DNA from: Paenibacillus silvestris
GTDB lineage: Bacteria; Bacillota; Bacilli; Paenibacillales; NBRC-103111
NCBI RefSeq assembly: GCF_009882985.1
Contig: NZ_WTUZ01000015.1
Span: 316,270-375,421 of the forward strand
Length of the DNA stretch: 59,152 nt
Direction: 5' to 3'
In this document: in pieces, positions 8,886 to 17,360 of the stretch
Position numbering within the stretch: position 1 is the first letter of the stretch
How the letters are laid out: each line of letters starts with the position of its first letter
Translations under genes and position numbers: made by a program
Notes under the pieces: generated by a model
The model's database searches: none
Seen by the model: only the letters and a program-made list of their open reading frames with translations
Told to the model about the DNA's origin: nothing

Positions 8886-9557
8886 ATGGGTTGGCTTTTA
8901 CATATTCCAATTACTACATGTATTCTGTTTTCTATGCTCATGTTGGGATTACATACATTTCGAATTTCTGTGAATAAGAAATGGCCACTTGTGCTCATCT
9001 TCACCTTTGTTATCTCCTATTTGGTTGAACTATTTACGTTCATTATGGACACGAAATCTTGGAGTCCCATGCTTGCTATTGTGCTTGAAGCCATCTGTGT
9101 TCACTATCTATTAAGGTTGCGCAAGCTGCATTCGCTTATGATCGTCTTGCTTGGGGCGGTGGGCTATACGATTTATTTAGCCATTGTTTTATTCGTCGTA
9201 TCGTCAGTAACAGATATTCCCGTTGATGATTATTTCGACAGGCTGGATTCCTGGTATCGTCCTCTGAAAATCTATGCCGCACTGCTGGCGTGCCTTACGG
9301 CACTGCTTTTGAATAAGAATCGCTTAGGTTTTACCATGCGGTTGGAACGAAATGATGCCAAGACGGCTTATCAAGCGTGGCGTCCCCGGAATCACGTGTT
9401 TATTCCCGCTCTTTTGACTGCTTTTATATTATTCTCCTCTGCTTATTATGGCGTATCTACGCATGTAGCGTCCATTTTCTATTGGGCTGCAGGGTTTTGC
9501 CTAGTGTTAGCCTGGATGATTTATCTGCTGTATCGCAAGGAGATGGAAGAGCAGTAA
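8886..9557 (+). CDS. Multi-pass membrane protein, function unknown
   Basis: It encodes 223 residues with about seven hydrophobic helices (for example CILFSMLMLGLHTF, LVLIFTFVISYLVELFTF, LMIVLLGAVGYTIYLAIVLF, VFIPALLTAFILFSSAYYGV). ATG 8886 is preceded by GGAGG at 5 bases; a TTG at 8874 would overlap that site. The plan resembles the membrane sensor half of some GHKL histidine kinases, but no kinase domain follows. I do not recognise the family. The next gene is a GNAT protein 59 bases downstream. Confidence 0.75.
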   Translation: MGWLLHIPITTCILFSMLMLGLHTFRISVNKKWPLVLIFTFVISYLVELFTFIMDTKSWSPMLAIVLEAICVHYLLRLRKLHSLMIVLLGAVGYTIYLAIVLFVVSSVTDIPVDDYFDRLDSWYRPLKIYAALLACLTALLLNKNRLGFTMRLERNDAKTAYQAWRPRNHVFIPALLTAFILFSSAYYGVSTHVASIFYWAAGFCLVLAWMIYLLYRKEMEEQ

Positions 9558-9616
9558 AAGACAGATTATGGGTACACTAAAGTTAACGATTTAATTTGGA
9601 TGAGGAGGTCATTTCA

Positions 9617-10090
9617 ATGACCCAAGTTACCGTACGTGAGGCTGTTATACAAGATATTTCCCAGTTAAAAACGTTAATGCTCGCTTATATTGTGGATTTT
9701 TACCAATATCGCCAACCAGAGGATGAGAAGCTGAACGGATTGATTCACCATCTGTTGGAGCAAAAGGACGGCATCCAATTCGTCGCGGAAACGGAAGAAG
9801 GGAAATTGGTCGGGTTTACGACCTTGTATTTTACCTTCAGTACGCTTCGTGCTTCCAAGGTAGCGGTCCTGAACGATCTCTATGTAATTGAAGCAGAGCG
9901 CGGTCAGGGTGCGGCTGCGAAGCTTTTCGCTGCTAGCAAAGGGTACGCGGCTAGACATGGTTATGCGAACTTAACATGGACCACGGCTAAGGATAACCTC
10001 CGTGCGCAGGCTTTCTACGATAAAGTGGGCGGAGATCGCAGCGATTGGCTCACTTATTCAGTGAATCCCACGATTGGTATCGGGGATTAA
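9617..10090 (+). CDS. GNAT-family N-acetyltransferase
   Basis: It encodes 157 residues. VLNDLYVIEAERGQGAAAKL carries the acetyl-CoA-binding R/Q-x-x-G-x-A pattern, and NLRAQAFYDKVGG is the usual GNAT C-terminal strand-helix. ATG 9617 is chosen because AGGAGG lies 9 bases upstream. Substrate unknown. No terminator is seen directly after it; a family 1 repeat begins about 50 bases downstream. Confidence 0.85.
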   Translation: MTQVTVREAVIQDISQLKTLMLAYIVDFYQYRQPEDEKLNGLIHHLLEQKDGIQFVAETEEGKLVGFTTLYFTFSTLRASKVAVLNDLYVIEAERGQGAAAKLFAASKGYAARHGYANLTWTTAKDNLRAQAFYDKVGGDRSDWLTYSVNPTIGIGD

Positions 10091-10137
10091 TCTTCTCGCG
10101 TAGCCCCAGTTCGGGCAAGCATAGGTTGCCGAAGCGC

Positions 10138-10317
10138 GGGAACTACAGTCCGCTATTCGTGCGATTGTGCCCCCCTGGATAGAATCAGGGGAACTATGAT
10201 CCGTTATTTCGCCGGGATTGGCGGAAATGCTGGTTTACAGGGCTCAATAGGGCCCTGTAGTTCCGCTAGGATAGTGGAATGCAGCTGAATTGCATATATA
10301 GGGGAATATAGTTCCCT
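10138..10317. repeat. Intergenic repeat, family 1, copy B (forward-forward-inverted-inverted)
   Basis: It has four units. Forward units are at 10138-10159 (GGGAACTACAGTCC then GCTATT) and 10188-10210 (GGGGAACTATGATCC then GTTATTT). Inverted units are at 10245-10265 (AATAGGGCCCTGTAGTTCC) and 10296-10317 (TATAGGGGAATATAGTTCCC). A spacer GCAGCTGAATTG at 10281 is shared with copy C. This repeat and the promoter region of marR account for the gene-free stretch 10091-10551. A reverse-strand frame across it is not convincing. Confidence 0.75.
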
Positions 10318-10487
10318 TTCGACTATCTCGACCGCTCCACCTACATCTCCACCTCCAACTCTCGTCTCGAGGGATTGGAGGTTTTTTTGCATCGTCTGGT
10401 TGACGAGGTTAAATTTTAAAATCGTTTTCATAATGTTTGGATAATCACAAATACTAAAGAAGTCCTCGGTGGTCCCATATATAAAAA

Positions 10488-10538
10488 TTGACATATAACC
10501 AAGATTGGATCATACTATTATTTCGTATACGAAATAAT
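10488..10538 (+). promoter_or_regulatory. SigA-type promoter with overlapping 22-bp perfect palindromic operator
   Basis: TTGACA at 10488-10493 is followed, with a spacer of 17 to 19 bases, by a -10 at CATACT/TACTAT (10511-10518). A perfect palindrome with half-site ATTATTTCGTA covers 10517-10538, overlapping the -10 and the likely start site, and ends 2 bases before AGGAGG. MarR proteins commonly repress themselves by binding such a site. The palindrome is directly seen; the regulator is inferred from adjacency. Confidence 0.75.
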
Positions 10539-10551
10539 TAAGGAGGTACCT

Positions 10552-11004
10552 TTGGACGATCAACAGCGTGTTTTACAAATCTTCCATACCTACCGAGAAG
10601 TCAATCAAGCTTTTTATCAAGTTTTGTCAAAAGTAGCTCAGCGTCATGGCCTTACGCCGCTTCAGCTCATCGTACTTCGCATATTGGAAGAATTTCCGGG
10701 GATTAGACTGATGGAGCTTTCTGAGAAATTAAAACTTGGGAACAGTACATCGAGCGGCATTGTCGATCGGATGGTCAAATCAGGTCTAGTCACGCGTGAG
10801 CGCACCGAGTCAGATCGCCGAGCGATGATGCTGAGGTTATCGGACAAAGGAGCCGCGCTTTGGGAGGAGTCTAATGCAACGCGCATGAAGATGCTTCGAC
10901 CTTTACTTGGTTTATCTGAAGAGGATCAAGAGCAGCTCTATCGGGTTCAAAATAAGATTTTAATGATTTTAAAGAACATAGGTGAGGATGATCTCAATGA
11001 CTAG
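10552..11004 (+). CDS. MarR-family transcriptional regulator
   Basis: It encodes 150 residues from a TTG start with AGGAGG 5 bases upstream. The winged helix is complete: RLMELSEKLKLGNSTSSGIVDRMVKSG (recognition helix NSTSSGIVDRMVKSG) and the wing RERTESDRRAMMLRLSDKG. MarR dimers usually sense small ligands and derepress efflux genes. It overlaps the start of the next gene, a DHA2 exporter, by 8 bases, so the two are coupled and the exporter is its probable target. Confidence 0.92.
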   Translation: MDDQQRVLQIFHTYREVNQAFYQVLSKVAQRHGLTPLQLIVLRILEEFPGIRLMELSEKLKLGNSTSSGIVDRMVKSGLVTRERTESDRRAMMLRLSDKGAALWEESNATRMKMLRPLLGLSEEDQEQLYRVQNKILMILKNIGEDDLND

Positions 11005-12499
11005 CATGATTAATGCAAATTTACGCAAGGGGCCAATTATGGCCTCGTTGCTTATTGCCGCATTCGTGGCGTTATTAAGTCAAACGGTCTTAAATGTAGC
11101 CCTGCCCAAAATGATGATTGATCTGAATGTGAATGAAAGCACGATTCAGTGGCTGTCCAACGGGTATATGCTCATGAATGGCGTTCTCGTTCCAATTAGT
11201 GCCTATCTGATTAACAGGTTCACAACGCGCAAGTTATTCTTAGTAGCTTCGTCACTATTTGCTCTTGGGACGATTATTTGTGCATTATCTGGGGATTTCA
11301 GCTGGCTTCTGGGTGGTCGACTTGTCCAAGCAGTTGGTGCGGGTATTCTTATGCCGCTTATGTCTGTTGTTGTTCTGACCATTTTTCCTGTCGCTGAGCG
11401 AGGCAAAGCAATGGGCATGATGGGGATTGCAATGATTTTTGCTCCAGCGATTGGACCAACGATGTCTGGCTGGATTGTGGAACATTACCATTGGCATGTT
11501 CTGTTTTATATCATTCTGCCGCTGGCACTATTTGCCGTCATTTTCGGAGCGTTCTCTATGAGAGACGTTATTAAAACATCAAATCCAAACCTTGATGTGC
11601 TGGGCGTTATTTTCTCTACGCTTGGTTTTGGGGGTATTCTCTACGGATTTAGTGCCGCTGGGTCAGACGGGTGGGGAAGCGTAGATGTTGTAGCTTGTCT
11701 CGTCGTAGGGGGCATATCCTTGCTGCTCTTTATCCTGCGTTCGATCATGGGTAAGACACCGTTACTCGAATTCCGAGTATTCAAATATCCAATGTTTTCC
11801 CTAACGACGCTTATTAACGCAATCATCACGATGGCTATGTTTTCGGGTATGATTCTGCTGCCTATCTTCCTGCAAAACATTCGGGGCTTCACACCGCTTG
11901 AATCCGGTTTGCTTTTGCTGCCGGGAGCCATCTTGATGGGGATTATGTCACCGATTACCGGCATGATTTTCGATAAAATAGGCGCTCGCTGGTTGGCCGT
12001 TATCGGTTTAATCATCACAACCATCACAACGTATGAGTTCAGCCAACTGACCGCGGAATCGACTTACAATCATTTGATGCTGGTATATACCCTGCGGATG
12101 TTTGGGATGTCCATGCTGATGATGCCGATTCAAACAGCTGGTATGAACCAACTGCCGCGAAGCTTGAATGCGCATGGATCAGCCATGTCGCAGACGCTTC
12201 GTAACGTATCCGGTGCGCTTGGAACGGCGCTTCTCGTCACATTCATGACGAACAAAGCAGCTTCCCATGCCAAAGAGCTCATCATCTCGGGCAGAATCGA
12301 TCCGAGCGACAAAGCCAAAATGGCGGAAGTCACGCAAGCAGCAACAATCTACGGGATCAATCACTCCTTCGTTATCGCTACATGGCTGAGCGTTGTTGCT
12401 CTCGTGCTTGCTTTCTTCATCCGTAAGGTTCAACCGCACGAGGAATCAAAGGATGCTACTACTAATGCGCAAGTTGCCGCTTTGTTTGAGGATGAATGA
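10997..12499 (+). CDS. DHA2-family (EmrB/QacA-type) multidrug MFS transporter
   Basis: It encodes about 500 residues with 14 predicted membrane helices. It has the N-terminal LNVALPKMMIDLNVNESTIQWLSNGYML, motif A-like loop INRFTTRKLF and motif C-like GIAMIFAPAIGPTMSGWI. These are proton-driven drug exporters. ATG 10997 follows GGTGAGG by 9 bases; an in-frame GTG at 10982 is possible. It is coupled to the upstream marR, and an intrinsic terminator follows 27 bases after the stop. Confidence 0.92.
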   Translation: MTSMINANLRKGPIMASLLIAAFVALLSQTVLNVALPKMMIDLNVNESTIQWLSNGYMLMNGVLVPISAYLINRFTTRKLFLVASSLFALGTIICALSGDFSWLLGGRLVQAVGAGILMPLMSVVVLTIFPVAERGKAMGMMGIAMIFAPAIGPTMSGWIVEHYHWHVLFYIILPLALFAVIFGAFSMRDVIKTSNPNLDVLGVIFSTLGFGGILYGFSAAGSDGWGSVDVVACLVVGGISLLLFILRSIMGKTPLLEFRVFKYPMFSLTTLINAIITMAMFSGMILLPIFLQNIRGFTPLESGLLLLPGAILMGIMSPITGMIFDKIGARWLAVIGLIITTITTYEFSQLTAESTYNHLMLVYTLRMFGMSMLMMPIQTAGMNQLPRSLNAHGSAMSQTLRNVSGALGTALLVTFMTNKAASHAKELIISGRIDPSDKAKMAEVTQAATIYGINHSFVIATWLSVVALVLAFFIRKVQPHEESKDATTNAQVAALFEDE

Positions 12500-12525
12500 G
12501 GAAGGCCCTATGTTGCATTAAACAC

Positions 12526-12563
12526 AAAAGACTGTCAGGCCTACCGCCTCGGCAGTCTTTTTC
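12526..12563 (+). terminator. Intrinsic terminator after the marR-exporter operon
   Basis: AAAAGACTGTC pairs with GGCAGTCTTTT across a short loop, and the stem ends in a T-run. Confidence 0.8.
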
Positions 12564-12670
12564 TCATACCGTTGAATGATCCCGTGCTAGTCTCAAACAT
12601 AACTTTCGTGCGCAACACTTTTACGATAAAATAAGTGGAGGTAACTGGAATTCATTGCAGGTAGGGGAAG

Positions 12671-13519
12671 GTGGCAGAATCTGTGGAAAATATCGTTAGT
12701 CAATCGTGGCTGCTCGGGCAGCTGGGCGATGCCAACATCGTCATAGCGGATTGCCGTTTTGCGTTAGGACAACCTGAATCTGGCAGAAATCATTATGAGC
12801 AAGATCATATAACGGGAGCTGTATACGTCGATTTGGAGAAGGACTTGTCCGGTGCCATTATGGCTCACGGAGGCAGGCACCCGCTCCCTGATCTCGGTGC
12901 ATTCTCCATTCTCGTGGGCAGCCTCGGAATCGATGGAGCCAAAACCGTCGTCGCTTACGACGATCAAGGCGGAGCCATGGCTTCGCGCCTATGGTGGATG
13001 CTGAAATTCCTCGGGCACTCTGAGGTGTACGTGCTCGACCAAGGGTATACCGTTTGGAAAGCGGCGGGCTTCCCCGTCACAGATGAAGTGCCCGCTGTGT
13101 ATCCGCGGACCTTCTCACCGAAGGTGCAGCGCACGATGCTGGCTTCCATGGACGAGGTCAAGGACAAGCTGGGTCGCCCGGGCGTTGTGCTCGTAGACTC
13201 GCGCGAGGAGCGTCGCTACCTCGGCTTGGAAGAGCCGATCGACCCTGTGGCCGGTCACATTCCCGGCGCGCGGAACTACTTCTGGAAAGGCGTGCTCGGC
13301 GCTGACGGCGCTTGGTTGCCCGCGGCGAAGCAGGAGCAGCATTTTGCCAGCTTGCGCGATGCCGATGAAATCATCGTCTACTGCGGCTCCGGTGTGACGG
13401 CTTGCCCGAATGTGCTCGGCCTGAGCGAAGCGGGCTTTGACAACGTGAAGCTCTACAGCGGAAGCTGGAGCGATTGGATCAGTTGGGAAGACAACCCCGT
13501 GGCGACTGGGGAAGAATAA
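12671..13519 (+). CDS. sseA: Sulfurtransferase with two rhodanese domains (thiosulfate/3-mercaptopyruvate type)
   Basis: It encodes 282 residues. The tandem rhodanese domains are an inactive N-terminal domain (about 10-140) and a C-terminal domain carrying the active loop YCGSGVTACPN with catalytic Cys near residue 238. CGSGVTA is the loop usual in mercaptopyruvate sulfurtransferases. It moves sulfane sulfur to thiophilic acceptors such as cyanide. A GTG at 12671 lies very close to AGGGGAAG, and GTG 12683 is an alternative with better spacing. The gene stands alone between two terminators. Confidence 0.9.
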   Translation: MAESVENIVSQSWLLGQLGDANIVIADCRFALGQPESGRNHYEQDHITGAVYVDLEKDLSGAIMAHGGRHPLPDLGAFSILVGSLGIDGAKTVVAYDDQGGAMASRLWWMLKFLGHSEVYVLDQGYTVWKAAGFPVTDEVPAVYPRTFSPKVQRTMLASMDEVKDKLGRPGVVLVDSREERRYLGLEEPIDPVAGHIPGARNYFWKGVLGADGAWLPAAKQEQHFASLRDADEIIVYCGSGVTACPNVLGLSEAGFDNVKLYSGSWSDWISWEDNPVATGEE

Positions 13520-13554
13520 GAGCGGAGAGTCCGCGCTAAGGGATATTGAAAAGG

Positions 13555-13598
13555 AAGAGCGGTTAGCGACCATTTAATGGTATCTATCCGCTCTTTTT
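13555..13598 (+). terminator. Intrinsic terminator of the sulfurtransferase gene
   Basis: AAGAGCGG pairs with CCGCTCTT around an inner hairpin (ACCATT/AATGGT) and is followed by TTTTTT. Confidence 0.85.
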
Positions 13599-13652
13599 TG
13601 ATTTAAGTAATTTTGATCGAGAAAATTCCGCCCATGATTAACTGGAAATACT

Positions 13653-13681
13653 CAGGCTGCCGAGACTTTCTCGACAGCCTG
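13653..13681 (-). terminator. Hairpin, probable terminator for the convergent tetR gene
   Basis: CAGGCTGCCGAGA and TCTCGACAGCCTG form a 13-base stem with one mismatch and a 3-base loop. It lies between the sulfurtransferase terminator and the end of tetR. T-runs are modest on both strands, so direction is uncertain. Confidence 0.6.
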
Positions 13682-13773
13682 ATTTATTCCATTTATTTAT
13701 TTTTATAAGTAGGAATTGCATGAAATAACGGGAGTTTTTCCTGCTAATCGATGCAGCACGTTATTTCTCTTCA

Positions 13774-14352
13774 TCAATCCGCCGAGACACGATGGCTGTT
13801 AATTAGCGTCTTAGCCGCTACCGAGAACAACTCAGGCTTGAAATCAGCCTTGTTGATATAAGCTACCATCGCGGCACCGCTCCATAACATGCGAATTTGC
13901 TCGGAGAGATCATGCGGATTAGGGAGCCCAGCCTCCTGGATCAATAAAGTTACCTCGTCCCAGATGTCGCTCCTGCTCGCAAGCGCTTTGACATGGTTGG
14001 GGTGCTCGGTTTCAGGAAACTCCACAATCGTATTCATGAAGGAGCAACCTCGATACGCAGGACGCTTCATACGTTCAGCTAAATAGTCCATCAAAAAAAG
14101 GAGTTGCTCAAAACTGGACTCCGGATGTTCCTTTCGTGCATGCTCGATATTCGCCAGGAACTGCAGACGACGCTGCTCCAGGTACTCAGCTACCAAATCA
14201 TCCTTGGTCGCGAAGCTTCGATAGAAGCTGGCCTTGGCCACGCCGGATTCATGAATGATCCGATCGATGCCGACCGCGCGCACACCTTCATGATAAAACA
14301 ACTCATTGGCAACTCGTAAAATGCGCTCTTTCGCGGTTTCTTTCTTTTCCAT
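13774..14352 (-). CDS. TetR/AcrR-family transcriptional regulator
   Basis: It encodes 192 residues. The N-terminal TetR helix-turn-helix spans about residues 8-55 (KERILRVANELFYHEG..., then GVAKASFYRSFATKDDLVAEYL). The C-terminal ligand domain has the RGCSFMNTIVEFP segment seen in many single-Cys TetR regulators that sense electrophiles. It is read divergently from the VOC gene, and the gap between them carries a perfect 14-base palindrome that is a good operator candidate. Confidence 0.9.
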   Translation of the reverse strand: MEKKETAKERILRVANELFYHEGVRAVGIDRIIHESGVAKASFYRSFATKDDLVAEYLEQRRLQFLANIEHARKEHPESSFEQLLFLMDYLAERMKRPAYRGCSFMNTIVEFPETEHPNHVKALASRSDIWDEVTLLIQEAGLPNPHDLSEQIRMLWSGAAMVAYINKADFKPELFSVAAKTLINSHRVSAD

Positions 14353-14412
14353 TTACGCTTCACCTGCCCGAAAATAGTAGGTCTATATGTTAATAGTAAA
14401 CGAATATGAATG

Positions 14413-14426
14413 AGACAGATCTGTCT
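14413..14426. promoter_or_regulatory. Perfect 14-bp palindrome, probable TetR operator
   Basis: AGACAGATCTGTCT sits 60 bases upstream of the tetR start in an AT-rich promoter region. TetR regulators typically bind such short palindromes next to their own gene. The site is seen; the binding is inferred. Confidence 0.6.
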
Positions 14427-14659
14427 ATTTTATTTTAAATAAGAACACAATTGATGTCAACAAGCCTAGGCTGTTAGGGATACTCGTCCGTCTTATTGTT
14501 GCCTTGCCAGTTCTTGCCTTATTCGCCAACATGGTTATGCGCGTAACCGCCGAAATCCGTGTCGGTGTTGCAACAGGTAGTCGATTATCTATCGCCATAA
14601 AAATGGATCAAACTGCCCTCTACTGGCGCGGTTTCTTTGCATATGTTGTTTTCATATAG
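14414..14659 (+). other. Start-less open frame, possible gene remnant
   Basis: A plus-strand frame is open for about 80 codons and reads like membrane protein (LLGILVRLIVALPVLALFAN...), but it has no usable start codon or ribosome site at its beginning and ends at TAG 14657-14659. It may be the tail of a deleted gene once controlled by the adjacent TetR, or chance. Apart from the operator and this, the gap 14353-14699 holds nothing I recognise. Confidence 0.2.
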
Positions 14660-14699
14660 AATGCATTGAAATCTATCATTCAGTGAAGGAGTCCCGACC

Positions 14700-15494
14700 A
14701 TGATTACACATTTTGCTAAATTAGAACTGAACACCGTATCCATTCAAGGCGTGAAACAATTTTATTGCAATCAGCTGCAATTTCCGGTCAGTTTTGAATC
14801 CATGGATGAAATACACGTTCAACCCTCGGAACACTGTACGATGGTTTTTAAAGAGGCTGACCAGCCATTAAATCCTATTCATTTTGCCTTTGAAGTTCCG
14901 TTCACAGCGTTTGATGACGTAGTGAATCTTCTTCAAGGAGCTGGGGTAACTCTGCTTCGTTGGCCTGACGGCAGGCGGGTCGATGAGTTCGAAACAGGCA
15001 AAAATGTTTATTTTCGGGACGGCGACGGCAATTTATTGGAGATACTCGCACATACCTACGTGCAAGAAGGAGTGCTTCCTCCAAGCGGTTATCTAAAGAT
15101 ACTGTATCTAAGAGAAGTTGGTTTTCCAGTTGATGACGTGATGGCATACAGAGAGCTGCTGGTGGAGCTATTTGACTTTAAGTTGGATACCGTTCTGGAT
15201 AATTTCACTTTTGCCATTGGGGGAACAGCGCATGTTGTCGTTGTTTCGAAAACTAGAAAATGGCTTCCTATTGCCATGACCGCTTTGCAGCCTGCTATGG
15301 ACGTCACGTTCGGGGCACCAAATGCCCGAGTGTTAGATAGAATTAGTAACCGTTTAGAGGGTAAAAGCATCCCGTACAACAAAGGAAATGATAGGCTTTA
15401 TTTTAAAATAGGAGAATATAGCTTTCACTTACAAGTTACAGCTTTCTCTGAGAACGTACCTTCGCTCTTGGAGTTGCCTAACGCACGTGCATAA
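14700..15494 (+). CDS. VOC (glyoxalase/bleomycin-resistance/dioxygenase) superfamily protein, two modules
   Basis: It encodes 264 residues with AAGGAG 9 bases before the ATG. The first module (about 1-120) starts HFAKLELNTVSIQGVKQFYC and ends FRDGDGNLLEIL, the signature of VOC folds including the metal-ligand Glu. The second module (about 130-255) is more diverged and ends in FKIGEYSFHLQV. It could be a dioxygenase-like or lyase-like enzyme or a binding protein; substrate cannot be read from sequence. Confidence 0.8.
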   Translation: MITHFAKLELNTVSIQGVKQFYCNQLQFPVSFESMDEIHVQPSEHCTMVFKEADQPLNPIHFAFEVPFTAFDDVVNLLQGAGVTLLRWPDGRRVDEFETGKNVYFRDGDGNLLEILAHTYVQEGVLPPSGYLKILYLREVGFPVDDVMAYRELLVELFDFKLDTVLDNFTFAIGGTAHVVVVSKTRKWLPIAMTALQPAMDVTFGAPNARVLDRISNRLEGKSIPYNKGNDRLYFKIGEYSFHLQVTAFSENVPSLLELPNARA

Positions 15495-15601
15495 TTCTAT
15501 CTCTCCAACTTATAAATTTTGTAAAATCTTGACCTATTTTGTCGCCCCGATATGCTAGAATAAGAGAATCGTATGGAAATTATAGGCAGAGGGGTTTGTT
15601 G

Positions 15602-16156
15602 ATGAGGAACAAGAGTGGGATTTTCGTAATAGGTTGTCTTGGTTTTATTGGTTTACTGGTGTTAATTGCGATTATTACGGCAGCTGTTGTATGGGGGCAA
15701 CGAGGGACAGCGATTGCGCTGGACGAACAGATCAAGTCGCAGCACGTCGCGAATAAGTCAAACTACGATAACATGTGGAAAAGATTCAAAGAAATGGCCC
15801 AAGTAACCGACATGCAGGCTGATGATATCAAAAAGGTATATACCGACCTCATTGCAGGCCGTTACACGGATACGCAGGTGCTGTTCAAAGTGGTGCAGGA
15901 GCAGAATCCGCATATGAGCAAAGATTTATACACGAAGCTGCAAAATGAAGTTTCTTCGGCGCGCACCGAGTTTGATCGAAATCAAAAGAAGATTGCCGAT
16001 CAAGTTCGTGAGTATAACACGCATATTCGGAAGCATGTCTTGATGAACGCTATTTTCCATTTCCAAACCATGGACGCGGAGAAATTTATTATTACTTCGG
16101 ACCGCACGAGCGACGCTTACCAAACAGGCAAAGATAACGAAGTGAAGTTGAGGTAG
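15602..16156 (+). CDS. LemA-like membrane-anchored coiled-coil protein
   Basis: It encodes about 184 residues. One N-terminal membrane segment (FVIGCLGFIGLLVLIAIITA) is followed by a helical domain beginning LDEQIKSQHVANKSNYDNMW and ending in a helix rich in charged residues (YNTHIRKHVLMNAIF). This is the LemA plan with the cytoplasmic tail missing and the helical part outside. ATG 15602 has AGAGGGG 8 bases upstream. Only 3 bases separate it from the next membrane gene, so they form an operon. LemA molecular function is unknown. Confidence 0.65.
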   Translation: MRNKSGIFVIGCLGFIGLLVLIAIITAAVVWGQRGTAIALDEQIKSQHVANKSNYDNMWKRFKEMAQVTDMQADDIKKVYTDLIAGRYTDTQVLFKVVQEQNPHMSKDLYTKLQNEVSSARTEFDRNQKKIADQVREYNTHIRKHVLMNAIFHFQTMDAEKFIITSDRTSDAYQTGKDNEVKLR

Positions 16157-16159
16157 CAG

Positions 16160-17287
16160 ATGGCGTACTGGGCAGCGTTATTCCTTGTTCTGATTGTTGG
16201 TTTTGCCATTGAGCTTGTAACGGGCCGCAAATGGTGGCGATATGTGCTGACATCGCTACTCGCTGCCTTCCTATTCGCAGGCGTTGTGGCGAGTGATTTC
16301 TTTCTGCGGACGGTTGATACAGAGGTCTGGTCTGGGGCTGTTACAGATTGGGATCACAAAGAAGAGTGGGAAGAGTGGATCGCTGGCAGCGAAGAGTGCT
16401 CTACGGACAGTAGAGGTCGCAAGACCTGTACCAAAGAGCCGGGGCACTACGAGCACCACGAGGCGGTGAACAAACTTAAGACCTCGGACAACGGATGGTT
16501 TGAGGTAAGCAGGTCTATGGACGGTAGGACTAGGTTTACGGACAGGTCCCCCAATACGGCAGCAGAGTTGGCGCAATATTTTCCTCCTGGGACACCTTCG
16601 GCTTCCGTTCATCTGTATGTGAATAAGGTGAGAGGTTCTTACAGCCTTTTTAAACATGAGGATGTTGATCTGAATGATTATCCCGAGCTGCCGGAATATC
16701 CGAGTTTCGTCTCGGAGGTGCTTCATGTCGATAGAATTGTGGGCAATGTGCCGAACAAGCAGAGAGCCTTGGCGGCGTTAGCGGCATGGAATACCGAGCT
16801 GAACAAAGCAGTGCCCGACCCGGATCATCCGGGGGAGACCAAATCGTGGAAGCAGGTTAATCTCATTTTTGTAAATATGGGGACGGACTTGCCGCAAGCT
16901 TATGGCTATGCGCTCCAGGATAAATGGAAGAACGGCAACAAGAACGATTTCATCGTTAGCTTTAGTCCAGCCTCGGATGGCTCTATGAAATGGGTGCATG
17001 CCTTCTCGTGGAGTGAAGTGGATATGCTCAAGCTTGAAGTTCAGGATTATATGATGGAGCAGGGGTATGGCAAGGATTTTGTACCAATCGTGGATCATGT
17101 GGCTCAGATGGTGGCGGACCAATTCGTGCGTAAGCAGTTTGCGGACTTTAACTATTTGCAGATTGAAGTGAGCGAGACGTCGACCTATATTATTTGGGGT
17201 CTTGAAATGTTCGTGCTTCTATTTTATATGTACAGATGCCTCCTAACCTTCGTTCGTCGACGGCGAAATATGACATATGATTATTAG
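16160..17287 (+). CDS. Membrane protein paired with LemA-like gene, function unknown
   Basis: It encodes 375 residues: two N-terminal membrane helices (WAALFLVLIVGFAIELV and YVLTSLLAAFLFAGVVASDF), a large outside domain starting EVWSGAVTDWDHKEEWEEW with two Cys (EECSTDSRGRKTCTKEPGHYEHHEA), and a C-terminal membrane helix followed by RRRRN. The middle (QVNLIFVNMG...FIVSFSPASDG) is faintly like the TPM domain that often accompanies LemA, but I would not call it. Function is not established. Linkage to the LemA-like gene suggests a joint envelope complex. Confidence 0.6.
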   Translation: MAYWAALFLVLIVGFAIELVTGRKWWRYVLTSLLAAFLFAGVVASDFFLRTVDTEVWSGAVTDWDHKEEWEEWIAGSEECSTDSRGRKTCTKEPGHYEHHEAVNKLKTSDNGWFEVSRSMDGRTRFTDRSPNTAAELAQYFPPGTPSASVHLYVNKVRGSYSLFKHEDVDLNDYPELPEYPSFVSEVLHVDRIVGNVPNKQRALAALAAWNTELNKAVPDPDHPGETKSWKQVNLIFVNMGTDLPQAYGYALQDKWKNGNKNDFIVSFSPASDGSMKWVHAFSWSEVDMLKLEVQDYMMEQGYGKDFVPIVDHVAQMVADQFVRKQFADFNYLQIEVSETSTYIIWGLEMFVLLFYMYRCLLTFVRRRRNMTYDY

Positions 17288-17292
17288 TAGGT

Positions 17293-17334
17293 AAAAAAAG
17301 CGTTCTAACACCGGAAGGTGAGAGAGCGCTTTTT
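17293..17334. terminator. Bidirectional intrinsic terminator between the LemA operon and exoA
   Basis: AAAAAAAGCGTTCT pairs with AGAGAGCGCTTTTT around CACCGGAAGGTG. Both strands end in T-runs, serving the two convergent transcription units. Confidence 0.85.
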
Positions 17335-17360
17335 GGTCGTTTAACTTTGTGGCTGGCTGG

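Noticed and set aside
10204..10494. Reverse-strand 96-codon frame between the GNAT gene and marR
   Set aside because: It runs through repeat copy B and the marR upstream region, has no ribosome site, and reads as low-information sequence.
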